Assembly (NCBI GenBank): GCA_031258035.1
Contig: JAIRNL010000159.1
Location: forward strand, 1-15,220
Origin: Azoarcus sp.
Lineage (GTDB): Bacteria; Pseudomonadota; Gammaproteobacteria; Burkholderiales; Rhodocyclaceae
Direction: 5' to 3'
Length of the DNA: 15,220 nucleotides
Below the pieces are notes generated by a model. That model made no database searches. It had not been told where the DNA came from and saw only the letters and a list, made by a program, of their open reading frames with translations. The translations under genes and the position numbers were made by a program. The first letter of the stretch is position 1. Each line of letters begins with the position of its first letter. Shown piece after piece: positions 6,801-13,957 of this stretch.

Positions 6801-7334
6801 TCAGGCGGACAGCTTCGCCGCCACGGCGGCGAGATCGTCGAAAATGACGGTCTGCGGCGGCAGATCCGGATCTTCGCGCGTCTTTTCTCCCTTGCCGGTC
6901 AGTACCAGGCAGGGCAGCCCCCCCACCGCCACGCCTGCCTGCAGGTCGCGCAGACTGTCGCCCACCACCGGCACGCCAGCCAGCTCGGCATTGAAGCGTT
7001 CGCCGATCTCCAGCAGCATGCCCGGCTTGGGTTTGCGGCAATTGCAGGTGGAATCCGCCGGATGCGGACAGAAAAAGATGGCATCGAGCCGGCCGCCGAC
7101 CTGGGCGAGGCTTTTCACCATTTTGTCGTGGATGGCATTGAGCATGTCCATGTCGAAAAGGCCCCGTCCCACGCCGGACTGGTTCGTGGCCACCACCACG
7201 CGCCAGCCCCAGCGGTTGAGGAGCGCGATGGCTTCGAGCGCGCCGGGAATGGGCCGCCATTCGTCGGGGGACTTGATGAACTGATCGGAGTCGTGATTGA
7301 TGACGCCGTCGCGGTCGAGAATGATGAGATTCAT
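6801..7334 (-). CDS. gmhB: D-glycero-beta-D-manno-heptose-1,7-bisphosphate 7-phosphatase
   Basis: A protein of 177 residues, the size of GmhB. It removes the 7-phosphate of heptose bisphosphate in the pathway to ADP-heptose for the LPS inner core. It is a HAD-superfamily phosphatase: LDRDGV (6-11, nucleophile Asp7 and acid Asp9), TNQSG (50-54), KPKPG (101-105) and VGDSLRD (124-130). The GmhB-type zinc loop is complete, with Cys89, His91, Cys97 and Cys99 (CPHP...CNC). A strong ribosome binding site (GGGAGG on the minus strand) lies in the 21-base gap after glyS and sets the start. The closely related D-alpha histidinol-phosphate phosphatases share the zinc loop, but operon context with LPS-related genes favours GmhB. 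Confidence 0.94.
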   Translation of the reverse strand: MNLIILDRDGVINHDSDQFIKSPDEWRPIPGALEAIALLNRWGWRVVVATNQSGVGRGLFDMDMLNAIHDKMVKSLAQVGGRLDAIFFCPHPADSTCNCRKPKPGMLLEIGERFNAELAGVPVVGDSLRDLQAGVAVGGLPCLVLTGKGEKTREDPDLPPQTVIFDDLAAVAAKLSA

Positions 7335-7355
7335 GGATTTGCCTCCCTGCGGAAA

Positions 7356-9470
7356 TCAGGCCGACAGCTTCGAGAGATCGGCGACGCGGTTCATCGCGGC
7401 AGAGAGCCGGGCGAGCAAAGCCAGGCGGTTCGCGCGCAGGGCCGCGTCTTCGGCGTTGACCATCACCTTGTCGAAAAAGTCGTCGATCGGGCCGCGCAGG
7501 GCGGCGAGCGTTTGCAGCGACCGGGTGTAGTCGCCCGCCTCGAACGCGGCATCGGCCGCGGGCACGATGTCGTCCAGGGCCCTGGCGAGCGCGATTTCGG
7601 CGCGCTCCTTCAGGCGCGTGGCGTCGACTTGGCCCATCGCGCCGTCTTCGGCTTTCTTCAGGATGTTTCCGACGCGCTTGTTGGCGGCAGCCAGCGCCGC
7701 GGCCTCGGGGAGCGCGGAGAAAGCGCGCACGGCGGCGAGGCGCCTGGGGATGTCGCCCAGCAATTGCGGCCCGAGGCTCACGACGGCGTCGACTTCGTGT
7801 GCGGTATAGCCTTGTTCGCGCAGGCTGCCGGCGAGGCGATCGAAGATGAAACCCGACAGTTTCGCGGTGCTTCCGGCATCGACCCCGAGGCCCGCGAAGC
7901 AGCCAGAAGCCATGGCAAGCAAGGCGGAAAGCGGCAGGTTCACGCCGCCTTCCATCAGCATCCGGATCACGCCCAGGGCATGACGGCGCAGGGCGAACGG
8001 ATCTTTATCCCCGCTGGGCGCCTGTCCGATGCCGAACATACCGGCGAGCGTCTCCAGCTTGTCCGCCAGCGCAACCACCATGCCGACCCGGGTGCGCGGC
8101 AGCTCGTCGCCGGCGAAGCGGGGTTTGTAGTGATCTTCGATGGCGTCGGCGACCTCGGCGGGCAGGCCGTCGTTCAGGGCGTAATAACGGCCCATCGTGC
8201 CTTGCAGTTCGGGAAACTCCCCCACCATGTCGGTCAGGAGGTCGGCCTTGGCGAGCCGCGCCGCCTGTTCGGCCTGCCGGGCAAGCTCGCCGCCGCCCAG
8301 TTTTTCCGCGATAGCCAATGCGATGGCGGCCACGCGCCCGCTGCGCTCGCCCTGGTTGCCGAGCCTGTTGTGGTACACCACCTTTTCCAGCGCCGGAACG
8401 CGCGAAGCCAGCGTTTTCTTGCGATCCTGCTCGAAAAAAAACCGGGCATCAGCCAGGCGCGGGCGCACCACGCGCTCGTTGCCGCCGATCACCGCCGAGG
8501 GATCGGGGGGGCGGACGTTGCTGACGACGAGGAAGCGGTTCGCCAGCTTGCCGGCGGCGTCGAGCAGCGGGAAATACTTCTGGTTTGCCTTCATGGTCAG
8601 GATCAGGCATTCCTGCGGCACGGCGAGAAAGTCCGCCTCGAAGCGCCCGATGAGCACATTGGGGCGTTCGACCAGCGCCGTCACTTCGTCGAGCAGCGCC
8701 TCGTCCTCGATGGGATGGAGGTCTGGGCCCGCGCTCGCGGCGGCGGCGGCCAGTTGGCGGACGATCTCGGCGCGGCGCGCGGCGAAGGAGACGATGACCG
8801 CGCCCTTCTCCAGGAGCGTCGCGGCATAACGGTCGGCGTGTCCGATCACGACAGGATCGGCGAGCGCCTCGAAGCGATGCCCGTGCGTCGCATTGCCCGC
8901 TTGCAGGCCGAGAACGGAAACCGGCACCACCGCTTCGCCGTGCAAGGCGACGAGTGCGTGCGCGGGACGCACGAAATCGACGCTCGTCCAGCCGTCGGCA
9001 AGCTGGTAGCTCATCACTTTCGGGATGGGCAACGCGGCCAGCGCGGTCTCGATGGCCTTCTGCAAGCCTTCAGCCAGGGTCGCGCCACGGGCGACGCTAT
9101 CGTGGAACAGGGTTTCGGTCTTGCCGTCGCCTTCCCGGCGCAGTCGGGGAACGGCGGAGGCATCGGCCCCCAGCGCGGCCAGCTTTTTCAACAGCGCCGG
9201 CGTGGGGTTGCCCGTCGCGTCCAGCCCCACGGCGACGGGCATCAACTTCTGCGTCACGGGCCTGTCGGCGGCGGCGGCCAGCACGCCGACGATATGGACA
9301 GCCAGTCGGCGCGGCGTGGCGTAGGCGGTCACGGCGGCATCCGCCGGCGCCAGGCCGTCGCGTTGCAGGGAAGCGGACAGCGCCGAAGCGAAGGCATCGC
9401 CCAGGTTTTTCAGCGCCCTGGGCGGCAGTTCTTCGACGAAAATTTCAACCAGCAGATTTTGGGTGCTCAT
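7356..9470 (-). CDS. glyS: Glycyl-tRNA synthetase beta subunit
   Basis: A protein of 704 residues, close to the usual 690 or so. With GlyQ it forms the alpha2beta2 bacterial glycyl-tRNA synthetase; the beta chain contributes tRNA recognition. Family signatures are visible throughout: LLVEIFVEELPPRAL at the start, YATPRRLAV, PIPKVMSY, FVRPAHALVALHG, NATHGHRF, MKANQKYFPL, FLVVSNV, ARFFFEQDRK, KLETLAGMF and DPFALRRHALGVIR, with the C-terminal anticodon-binding-like region ending FFDKVMVNAEDAALRANRLALL. The ATG at 9470 gives the family N-terminus; the reading frame stays open far upstream, but through the glyQ gene. Only two bases separate the glyQ stop from this start, so the two subunits are co-translated. 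Confidence 0.97.
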   Translation of the reverse strand: MSTQNLLVEIFVEELPPRALKNLGDAFASALSASLQRDGLAPADAAVTAYATPRRLAVHIVGVLAAAADRPVTQKLMPVAVGLDATGNPTPALLKKLAALGADASAVPRLRREGDGKTETLFHDSVARGATLAEGLQKAIETALAALPIPKVMSYQLADGWTSVDFVRPAHALVALHGEAVVPVSVLGLQAGNATHGHRFEALADPVVIGHADRYAATLLEKGAVIVSFAARRAEIVRQLAAAAASAGPDLHPIEDEALLDEVTALVERPNVLIGRFEADFLAVPQECLILTMKANQKYFPLLDAAGKLANRFLVVSNVRPPDPSAVIGGNERVVRPRLADARFFFEQDRKKTLASRVPALEKVVYHNRLGNQGERSGRVAAIALAIAEKLGGGELARQAEQAARLAKADLLTDMVGEFPELQGTMGRYYALNDGLPAEVADAIEDHYKPRFAGDELPRTRVGMVVALADKLETLAGMFGIGQAPSGDKDPFALRRHALGVIRMLMEGGVNLPLSALLAMASGCFAGLGVDAGSTAKLSGFIFDRLAGSLREQGYTAHEVDAVVSLGPQLLGDIPRRLAAVRAFSALPEAAALAAANKRVGNILKKAEDGAMGQVDATRLKERAEIALARALDDIVPAADAAFEAGDYTRSLQTLAALRGPIDDFFDKVMVNAEDAALRANRLALLARLSAAMNRVADLSKLSA

Positions 9471-9472
9471 GT

Positions 9473-10405
9473 TCAGGCGGCTTTCCTGGCGATCTGGGCG
9501 AGCACTTCTTCGGCCCGTTCTTTCTGTGCCATCGGGAAACCGAGGCGGGCGCGCGAGTCGAGATAACTTTGCGCGACGCTCCGCGCCAGGTTGCGGATGC
9601 GTCCGATGTAGGCGGCGCGCTCGGTGACGGAAATCGCGCCGCGCGCATCGAGCAGGTTGAAAGTGTGCGCGGCTTTCAGCACCTGTTCGTAGGCCGGCAG
9701 GGCCAGTTGCGCCCCCATCAGGTATTTCGCTTCTTTTTCGTGGGCATTGAAGGCCTCGAACAGGAAAGCGACGTCCGAATGCTCGAAGTTGTAGGCCGAC
9801 TGCTCGACCTCGTTCTGGTGGTAGACGTCGCCGTAGGTGAGACCTTCCGTCCAGACGAGGTCGTAGACGTTTTCCACGCCTTGCAGGTACATCGCCAGCC
9901 GTTCCAGCCCGTAGGTGATTTCGCCGGTGATCGGCTTGCAGTCGATGCCGCCGACCTGCTGGAAATAGGTGAACTGGGTGACTTCCATGCCATTCATCCA
10001 CACCTCCCAGCCCAGCCCCCATGCGCCCAGGGTGGGATTTTCCCAGTCGTCCTCGACGAAGCGCACATCGTTCAGCTTCAGGTCGAAACCGAGCGCCGCG
10101 AGCGAGCCCAGGTAAAGGTCGAGGATATTGGCTGGCGCGGGTTTCAGCACCACCTGGAACTGATAGTAATGCTGCATCCGGTTGGGGTTTTCCCCGTAGC
10201 GTCCATCCCTGGGCCGGCGCGAGGGCTGGACGTAGGCGGCCTTCCACGGCTCGGGGCCGATGGCGCGCAGGAAAGTGGCGGTATGACTGGTGCCGGCGCC
10301 GACTTCCATGTCGTAAGGTTGCAGCAGGGCGCAGCCCTGCCGGCTCCAGAACTGCTGGAGCGCGAGAATGACTTGTTGAAAAGCGGGTTTGTTCGGAGAA
10401 GGCAT
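9473..10405 (-). CDS. glyQ: Glycyl-tRNA synthetase alpha subunit
   Basis: A protein of 310 residues (the E. coli protein has 303). It is the catalytic class II subunit that activates glycine. Highly conserved blocks are present: FWSRQGCALLQPYDMEVGAG, GPEPWKAAYVQPSRRP, DGRYGENPNR, HYYQFQVVLKP, RFVEDDWENPTLGAWGLGWE, QFTYFQQVGG, GEITYGLERLAMY, YGDVYHQNEVEQS and FNLLDARGAISVTER. The ATG at 10405 was chosen because it places the first conserved helix at the normal distance; an ATG at 10435 would add ten residues and cannot be excluded. Neither has a good ribosome binding site. It heads the glyQ-glyS-gmhB-plsC operon and is divergent from the tRNA gene. Confidence 0.97.
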   Translation of the reverse strand: MPSPNKPAFQQVILALQQFWSRQGCALLQPYDMEVGAGTSHTATFLRAIGPEPWKAAYVQPSRRPRDGRYGENPNRMQHYYQFQVVLKPAPANILDLYLGSLAALGFDLKLNDVRFVEDDWENPTLGAWGLGWEVWMNGMEVTQFTYFQQVGGIDCKPITGEITYGLERLAMYLQGVENVYDLVWTEGLTYGDVYHQNEVEQSAYNFEHSDVAFLFEAFNAHEKEAKYLMGAQLALPAYEQVLKAAHTFNLLDARGAISVTERAAYIGRIRNLARSVAQSYLDSRARLGFPMAQKERAEEVLAQIARKAA

Positions 10406-10478
10406 GGTCGCGGACAGAAAGAAGCGCCGTGGCATGAAAAGACGCGATTTTACCGGGTTTGTCCGCCTCGTGCCCCGG

Positions 10479-10516
10479 CTTGTCCGGCGGACGGGAAAAT
10501 CCACCCGCCGGACAGG
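10479..10516. repeat. GC-rich inverted repeat upstream of glyQ
   Basis: TGTCCGGCGG (10481-10490) pairs with CCGCCGGACA (10505-10514) across a 14-base loop, and a G-T plus C-G pair extends the stem outwards to 12 bp. It lies 74-111 bases before the glyQ start, so it may be in the glyQ leader or promoter region. No U-tract follows on either strand, so it is not a simple terminator. The intergenic space 10406-10610 holds nothing else I recognise. Confidence 0.5.
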
Positions 10517-10610
10517 GGCGGAAGTATCGCGCCGCCGCTTTCGTGGCAAACGTCCGCGTGGTAGGCTTCGCACCCCGGCGGCGCGCTTCGCGCCCGCTGT
10601 CCCCTATCCC

Positions 10611-10685
10611 CTCCCTGTAGTTCAATGGATAGAACGAGCGCCTCCTAAGCGCTAGATACAGGTTCGATTCCTGTCGGGGGGACCA
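10611..10685 (+). tRNA. tRNA-Arg, anticodon CCU
   Basis: The cloverleaf closes fully. The acceptor stem CTCCCTG pairs with CGGGGGG (two G-T pairs), the D stem is GTTC/GAAC, the anticodon stem AGCGC/GCGCT holds loop CTCCTAA with anticodon CCT, and the T arm is ACAGG-TTCGATT-CCTGT. A discriminator and CCA are encoded (10682-10685). It decodes AGG. The E. coli counterpart (argW) is a known phage and island integration site, and here too an integrase remnant follows. Confidence 0.95.
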
Positions 10686-10799
10686 TAAGCCTGTCCGAAG
10701 CAGTCCGAACAAGACCGGAAACCTCAAGAAAATCAATATGTATGGCCTTTTTCTTGTCCGGCACAGCCCGATACGTGCCTGTTGAATCCGGGCATTTAT

Positions 10800-10862
10800 G
10801 GCGGTACACTTGGTGGTATACCGCTGCCCTTGGCGGTACACGGGCTTACAGGAGATACCGCC
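10800..10862. repeat. Cluster of GGCGGTA-type repeats ahead of the integrase remnant
   Basis: GGCGGTACAC occurs at 10800-10809 and again at 10832-10841. Between them GGTGGTATACCGC (10812-10824) carries the palindrome GGTATACC, and an inverted half-site ATACCGCC ends at 10862, just before the ATG. Such arrays ahead of tyrosine integrase genes are typically recombinase arm sites or binding sites for the integrase or excisionase; that role is inferred here. Confidence 0.55.
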
Positions 10863-11024
10863 ATGCCCCTGACCGATACCGCCATCCGCACCATCAAGCC
10901 TGCCGACAGGGCAGTGAAGCATTCCGACAGCGGCGGCTTGTACTTGGCTCAGGACGGAGAGGTGCAGCGACTGGCGCCAGCTTTGCATGACCAGCTTCCT
11001 GATGACTCGATAAGTCTGACCTGA
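10863..11024 (+). pseudogene. Truncated P4-type tyrosine integrase (N-terminus only)
   Basis: The frame opens MPLTDTAIRTIKPADRAVKH and continues SDSGGLYL, which is the start of the Arm DNA-binding domain (DUF4102 type) of P4-like tyrosine integrases that insert at tRNA 3' ends. After about residue 29 the similarity stops and an unrelated 25-residue tail runs to TGA. The catalytic core with the R-H-R-Y residues, normally more than 300 residues, is absent from the rest of the window. A good ribosome binding site (AGGAG, 10850-10854) is still present. It lies 178 bases after the tRNA-Arg CCA in the same orientation, exactly as in an integrated island, so this is a scar of an element whose body has been deleted. 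Confidence 0.8.
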
Positions 11025-11283
11025 CAGATCAGGGCTTTACCCGAATCCTTTCCCTATGGCGGACCGTAACTTCGCGCTGCGGCGGACGCAGGACACGAAG
11101 ATCGTGCTGGCGGCGCTGCCGATCGTTGCCTTTGCAGATCGTCGGGTTCGCTCGTAAGGCAGCGAAGCAAGCGCGCGGGGGCGTCCGATTTTTCCCCGGA
11201 TGCGCGGCCAGTGTAGAATCCTGCCCGCGGATTGCCCGCCGTTGCGAGATGGCGGGTTATCTTTTCGGTGGAACGACGCCACC
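11025..11283. other. Eroded spacer between integrase remnant and waaA
   Basis: This stretch holds no gene I can support. A 33-codon frame at 11056-11157 (+, MADRNFALRRTQDTKIVLAA at its start) has no ribosome binding site and no family I know. A small inverted repeat CCTGA-CAGA-TCAGG lies at about 11020-11033. The junction with the deleted element is probably here, before the waaA promoter region. Confidence 0.4.
11214..11219 (+). promoter_or_regulatory. Possible -10 element of waaA
   Basis: TAGAAT lies 65 bases before the waaA start, preceded by a T-rich stretch (GATTTTTCC) in a -35-like place but without a clear hexamer. It is the best -10 candidate in the spacer. Confidence 0.35.
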
Positions 11284-12621
11284 ATGGAACCCATGCCAAA
11301 CAGAGTGCCTTCTCGCCTGCTGCTGTTGCCTTACGATCTGTTGTGGCTGCCGGCCCTGCCGGCCGTGTGCCTGCGCCTGCTCTGGCGCGCCCGTCGGCAG
11401 CCGGCGTATCTGCGGCACGTGCGCGAGCGTTTCGGCGGCTATCGGGTGCGCGCGCCGGGGCCGGTGATCTGGGTGCATGCGGTTTCGGTGGGCGAGACGC
11501 GCGCCGCCGGGCCGCTGGTTCGCGCCTTGCTCGAACGCTGGCCCGACTACTCGGTGGTGCTCACCCACATGACGCCGACCGGGCGCGAGACCTCGGCGTC
11601 CCTGTTCGGCGAGGAGCCGCGGGTATTGCGGGTTTATCTGCCCTACGATGCCGGCCCGTTCGTCGCGCGCTTCCTGCGCCATTTCCGCCCGCGCTTCGGC
11701 ATCGTCATGGAAACCGAATTGTGGCCCAACCTGCTCGCCGCCTGCCAGCGCCGGGGGATGCCGGTATTGCTGGCCAACGCCCGCCTGTCCGAGCGTTCGG
11801 CGCAAGGGTATGCGCGCCTGCCGGCGCTCACCCGCCTCACCCTGGGCGCGCTGGCTGCGGTCGGGGCGCAAACCGCCGCCGATGCCGCCCGGCTCTCGGC
11901 GCTGGGCGCGCGCCGGGTGAGCATCACCGGCAATATCAAGTTCGACATCACGCCGCCCAGGGAGGCGCTTGCCCTGGCGGCGAAATTCCGCGCCCGTTGC
12001 GGGGCGAGGGCGGTGATCCTCGCAGCCAGCACGCGCGAAGGCGAGGAGGCGTTGATCGTCGATGCGTTCATCCGCGTTGCCGCGGGCGCGGGCACGGCGG
12101 CGCTGCTCGTATTGGTGCCGCGCCACCCGCAACGCTTCGACGAGGTCGAGGCGATGGCGCGCGCCCGTGGCCTGGCTGTGGCGCGGCGCTCCGCCGACCG
12201 CGACCTGGCCGCGCCCGAGGCGTTGCCGCCCGGCATCCGCGTCTGGCTTGGCGATTCGATGGGCGAGATGTTCGCCTACTGCGCGGCGGCCGATGTCGCC
12301 CTGATCGGCGGGAGCTGGTTGCCTTTCGGCGGGCAAAATCCGATCGAAGCCTGCGCCGTGGGGACGCCGGTGCTGCTCGGGCCGCACACGTTCAATTTCC
12401 GGCACGTCGCCGACGAGGCGCTGGGCGCGGGCGCCGCGCGCCGCTACGGCGATGTCGATACCGCCATGCAGGCCGCCTTCGCGCTGCTCGGCGACGAACC
12501 CGCGCGGGCGGCGATGGCGGAAGCGGGCCGCGCCTTTGCCGCCGCCAACCGTGGCGCGACCGCGCGCACCGTCGCCCTGCTCGACGAAATCATTTCTGGT
12601 GGCTCACGCCCTTGCCGATGA
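11284..12621 (+). CDS. waaA: 3-deoxy-D-manno-octulosonic acid (KDO) transferase
   Basis: A protein of 445 residues that transfers KDO from CMP-KDO to lipid A at the inner membrane. An N-terminal anchor helix (about residues 11-34) precedes two Rossmann-type GT-B domains (GT30). Signatures: VHAVSVGET (64-72, with catalytic Glu71), THMTPTGRET, METELWPN, ANARLSERSAQGYARL, GNIKFD, AASTREGEEALI, LVPRHPQRFDEV, LGDSMGEMFAYCAAADVALIGGS, GGQNPIEACAVGTPVLLGPHTFNF. The ATG at 11284 has a GGTGGA ahead of it; an in-frame ATG nine bases on is also possible. No heptosyltransferase or other core gene lies beside it. It ends 38 bases from the convergent lipoprotein gene. Whether it adds one or two KDO residues cannot be told from sequence. 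Confidence 0.96.
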   Translation: MEPMPNRVPSRLLLLPYDLLWLPALPAVCLRLLWRARRQPAYLRHVRERFGGYRVRAPGPVIWVHAVSVGETRAAGPLVRALLERWPDYSVVLTHMTPTGRETSASLFGEEPRVLRVYLPYDAGPFVARFLRHFRPRFGIVMETELWPNLLAACQRRGMPVLLANARLSERSAQGYARLPALTRLTLGALAAVGAQTAADAARLSALGARRVSITGNIKFDITPPREALALAAKFRARCGARAVILAASTREGEEALIVDAFIRVAAGAGTAALLVLVPRHPQRFDEVEAMARARGLAVARRSADRDLAAPEALPPGIRVWLGDSMGEMFAYCAAADVALIGGSWLPFGGQNPIEACAVGTPVLLGPHTFNFRHVADEALGAGAARRYGDVDTAMQAAFALLGDEPARAAMAEAGRAFAAANRGATARTVALLDEIISGGSRPCR

Positions 12622-12659
12622 TGACGGTGCGGGCCTTTCCGGCCGGGCGCGTCCCGTTT

Positions 12660-13328
12660 TCAGCGTTTCCGGAAATGCCGTCCTCCCGGCCAGCGCCTGC
12701 CGCTGCCATGCCAGCGTTTGCCGCCGCTATGTCTGTGTCCGCCGTGTAGCCAGTAGCGACCGGCGCCGATCCCCAGCCATGGCCGGTAGAGGCCGAACGA
12801 GTAGAACGGGTACCACGGATACCACACCCAGTCTTCGACCTCCTCGCGCTCGCCGTCCGGGTAAAGGCGGGTGCGGTCGGTATATCGCACCCGCCCGTCG
12901 AGGAAATGCACGTTGAAGAGCGTGGCGCTGCCGCGCCCGCGATGGCGGATGCGCCAGTCCCACACTTCTTCGCGCGTATCCGGATAGACCCGCTCCGAGC
13001 GATGGCGGCCCAGGAGCCGCGACACCGCTTCCCGGGACATGCCGGGCCTGACGCGGGCGAGATTCTTGCTGGCGAGCGCGTCCCACTGCCGCACGACCTT
13101 GCCCCCGGCGTCGACCTGCACCATCAGGCAGGTCGTGCCTTCCGGCTGGGTGGCGTATTCGAGCGTCATCGTGCCGTCGTCGGCGGGCCGGCGGTCGGTC
13201 GGCTCGCCGCGCGCGGCGAGCACCTCGGCCTCGGTGGTGTAGGTGGGCGTCACCGTGGCGCAACCGCCCAGGCCGAGCGCGGCAGCCAACAGCAGCCCCT
13301 TGTATAAGCGTGCGAGAAGTCTTTCCAT
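12660..13328 (-). CDS. BamE-like outer-membrane lipoprotein with aromatic/basic tail
   Basis: A protein of 222 residues. A lipoprotein signal peptide ends in the lipobox LGGC, with lipidated Cys23. Two short repeats of the SmpA/OmlA (BamE) kind follow: YTTEAEVLAARGEPTDRR with a following beta region, and VRPGMSREAVSRLLGRH with VYPDTREEVWDWRI. BamE proteins help the BAM complex fold outer-membrane proteins; here the similarity is at domain level only, and this is probably not BamE itself. The C-terminus is unusual: an aromatic run WVWYPWYPFYSFGLYRPW is followed by a Gly/His/Arg-rich end with predicted strong positive charge. The start at 13328 gives the signal peptide directly; the frame is open further upstream (to 13505) but that part looks non-coding. 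It converges on waaA. Confidence 0.75.
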   Translation of the reverse strand: MERLLARLYKGLLLAAALGLGGCATVTPTYTTEAEVLAARGEPTDRRPADDGTMTLEYATQPEGTTCLMVQVDAGGKVVRQWDALASKNLARVRPGMSREAVSRLLGRHRSERVYPDTREEVWDWRIRHRGRGSATLFNVHFLDGRVRYTDRTRLYPDGEREEVEDWVWYPWYPFYSFGLYRPWLGIGAGRYWLHGGHRHSGGKRWHGSGRRWPGGRHFRKR

Positions 13329-13399
13329 GGCGCGATACCGTCCGGTAATGCCGACGAGGCGCATTTTGCGCCGAATCGCGCCGGTGAAGCCAGCCACAT

Positions 13400-13587
13400 T
13401 GACATATGTGCACACAGACCCCCTTGGGGGGAGAAAGGTGGTATGGTCCGACTTCCTGTTCTCGCCCGACAAGATCACCGTGACATATGTCCAACAGAAG
13501 CGCACCGACGGCCAAGGGGGTGGGCAGATTGCCGCCGGATGCGATGCGATGCGATGCAGAACAAAGTGTGCTGAGGTGACTTATGTC
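13400..13587. repeat. TGACATATGT repeats and paired ACCCCCTTGG inverted repeat upstream of the effector gene
   Basis: TGACATATGT occurs at 13400-13409 and 13481-13490, and a one-mismatch copy, TGACTTATGTC, at 13577-13587 covers the effector start codon. The motif is nearly palindromic (TGACATATGTCA). ACCCCCTTGG (13418-13427) is matched by its exact reverse complement CCAAGGGGGT at 13512-13521. A (GATGC)x4 tandem run lies at 13538-13557. This 254-base intergenic region between divergent genes has no gene of its own. It may be an operator array or the remains of a small mobile element. Confidence 0.6.
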
Positions 13588-13957
13588 TTGGAGATGTGAG
13601 CAATCAACCGGAAAGCTGTACAGGCCCGATGGCACCTTGTTCCATACTGGCTATTCCGGTAACAACCGGGCGGCAAATCAGTCAGTGTTACAGCACATCC
13701 AACACTTGGGGCCGATACCACAAGGCAACTATCGGATGACGCAGTTTCGCACGACTACCCAGGGAAGAGGCCCGAACGTCGTAAGCCTCACGCCTGAGCC
13801 TGGAACCGAGACCTTTGGGCGAGACGGGTTTCTGATCCATGGGGACAACCCCCAAGGAGACAACTCAGGATCGACGGGCTGCATCATCGTCAATGGGGCA
13901 ACGCTTCGGCAAGCGATCTGGAATAGTGGCGACCGCATTGTCGAGGTCGTTCCGTGA
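13583..13957 (+). CDS. tlde1: Tlde1-type (DUF2778) L,D-transpeptidase-like antibacterial effector
   Basis: A protein of 124 residues without a signal peptide. Known Tlde1 proteins are type VI secretion effectors delivered into the periplasm of rivals, where an L,D-transpeptidase-like site cuts or exchanges D-amino acids on peptidoglycan stem peptides. Family features seen: the opening MSWRCEQSTGKLY, GYSG (23-26), LGPIPQGNY (42-50), and the active-site stretch from FLIHGD (83-88) to STGCII (97-102), placing His86 and Cys100 as the catalytic pair 14 residues apart. Ribosome binding site GAGGTG lies at 13573-13578. The next gene starts with a GTGA overlap, as expected for an immunity partner. 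No secretion structural gene, VgrG or PAAR is nearby, so it is an orphan. Base composition is visibly less GC-rich than the flanks. Confidence 0.85.
   Translation: MSWRCEQSTGKLYRPDGTLFHTGYSGNNRAANQSVLQHIQHLGPIPQGNYRMTQFRTTTQGRGPNVVSLTPEPGTETFGRDGFLIHGDNPQGDNSGSTGCIIVNGATLRQAIWNSGDRIVEVVP

Noticed and set aside
6801..7334. The HAD phosphatase as the missing KdsC
   Set aside because: The complete Cys-His-Cys-Cys zinc loop and size identify GmhB; KdsC lacks this loop.
5958..9566. A 1202-codon open frame on the + strand
   Set aside because: It lies antisense to plsC, gmhB and glyS, whose protein motifs are unmistakable; long antisense frames are common in GC-rich codon usage, and its product has the Gln/Arg/His/Gly-rich look of a shadow frame.
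9471..10988. Upstream extension of the glyS reading frame on the minus strand by about 500 codons
   Set aside because: The extension runs through glyQ in another frame and over the tRNA gene; the glyS family N-terminus starts at 9470.
11056..11157. Small 33-codon gene between the integrase remnant and waaA
   Set aside because: No ribosome binding site, no recognisable family, and it lies in a deletion-scar region; the evidence is insufficient.
12622..12659. Terminator between waaA and the convergent lipoprotein gene
   Set aside because: Only a 4-bp CGGG/CCCG stem with TTTT is visible, too weak to annotate.
13538..13557. (GATGC)x4 as a CRISPR or phase-variation repeat
   Set aside because: Four 5-base units lie outside any coding sequence, with no spacers; at most it could alter spacing upstream of the effector gene.
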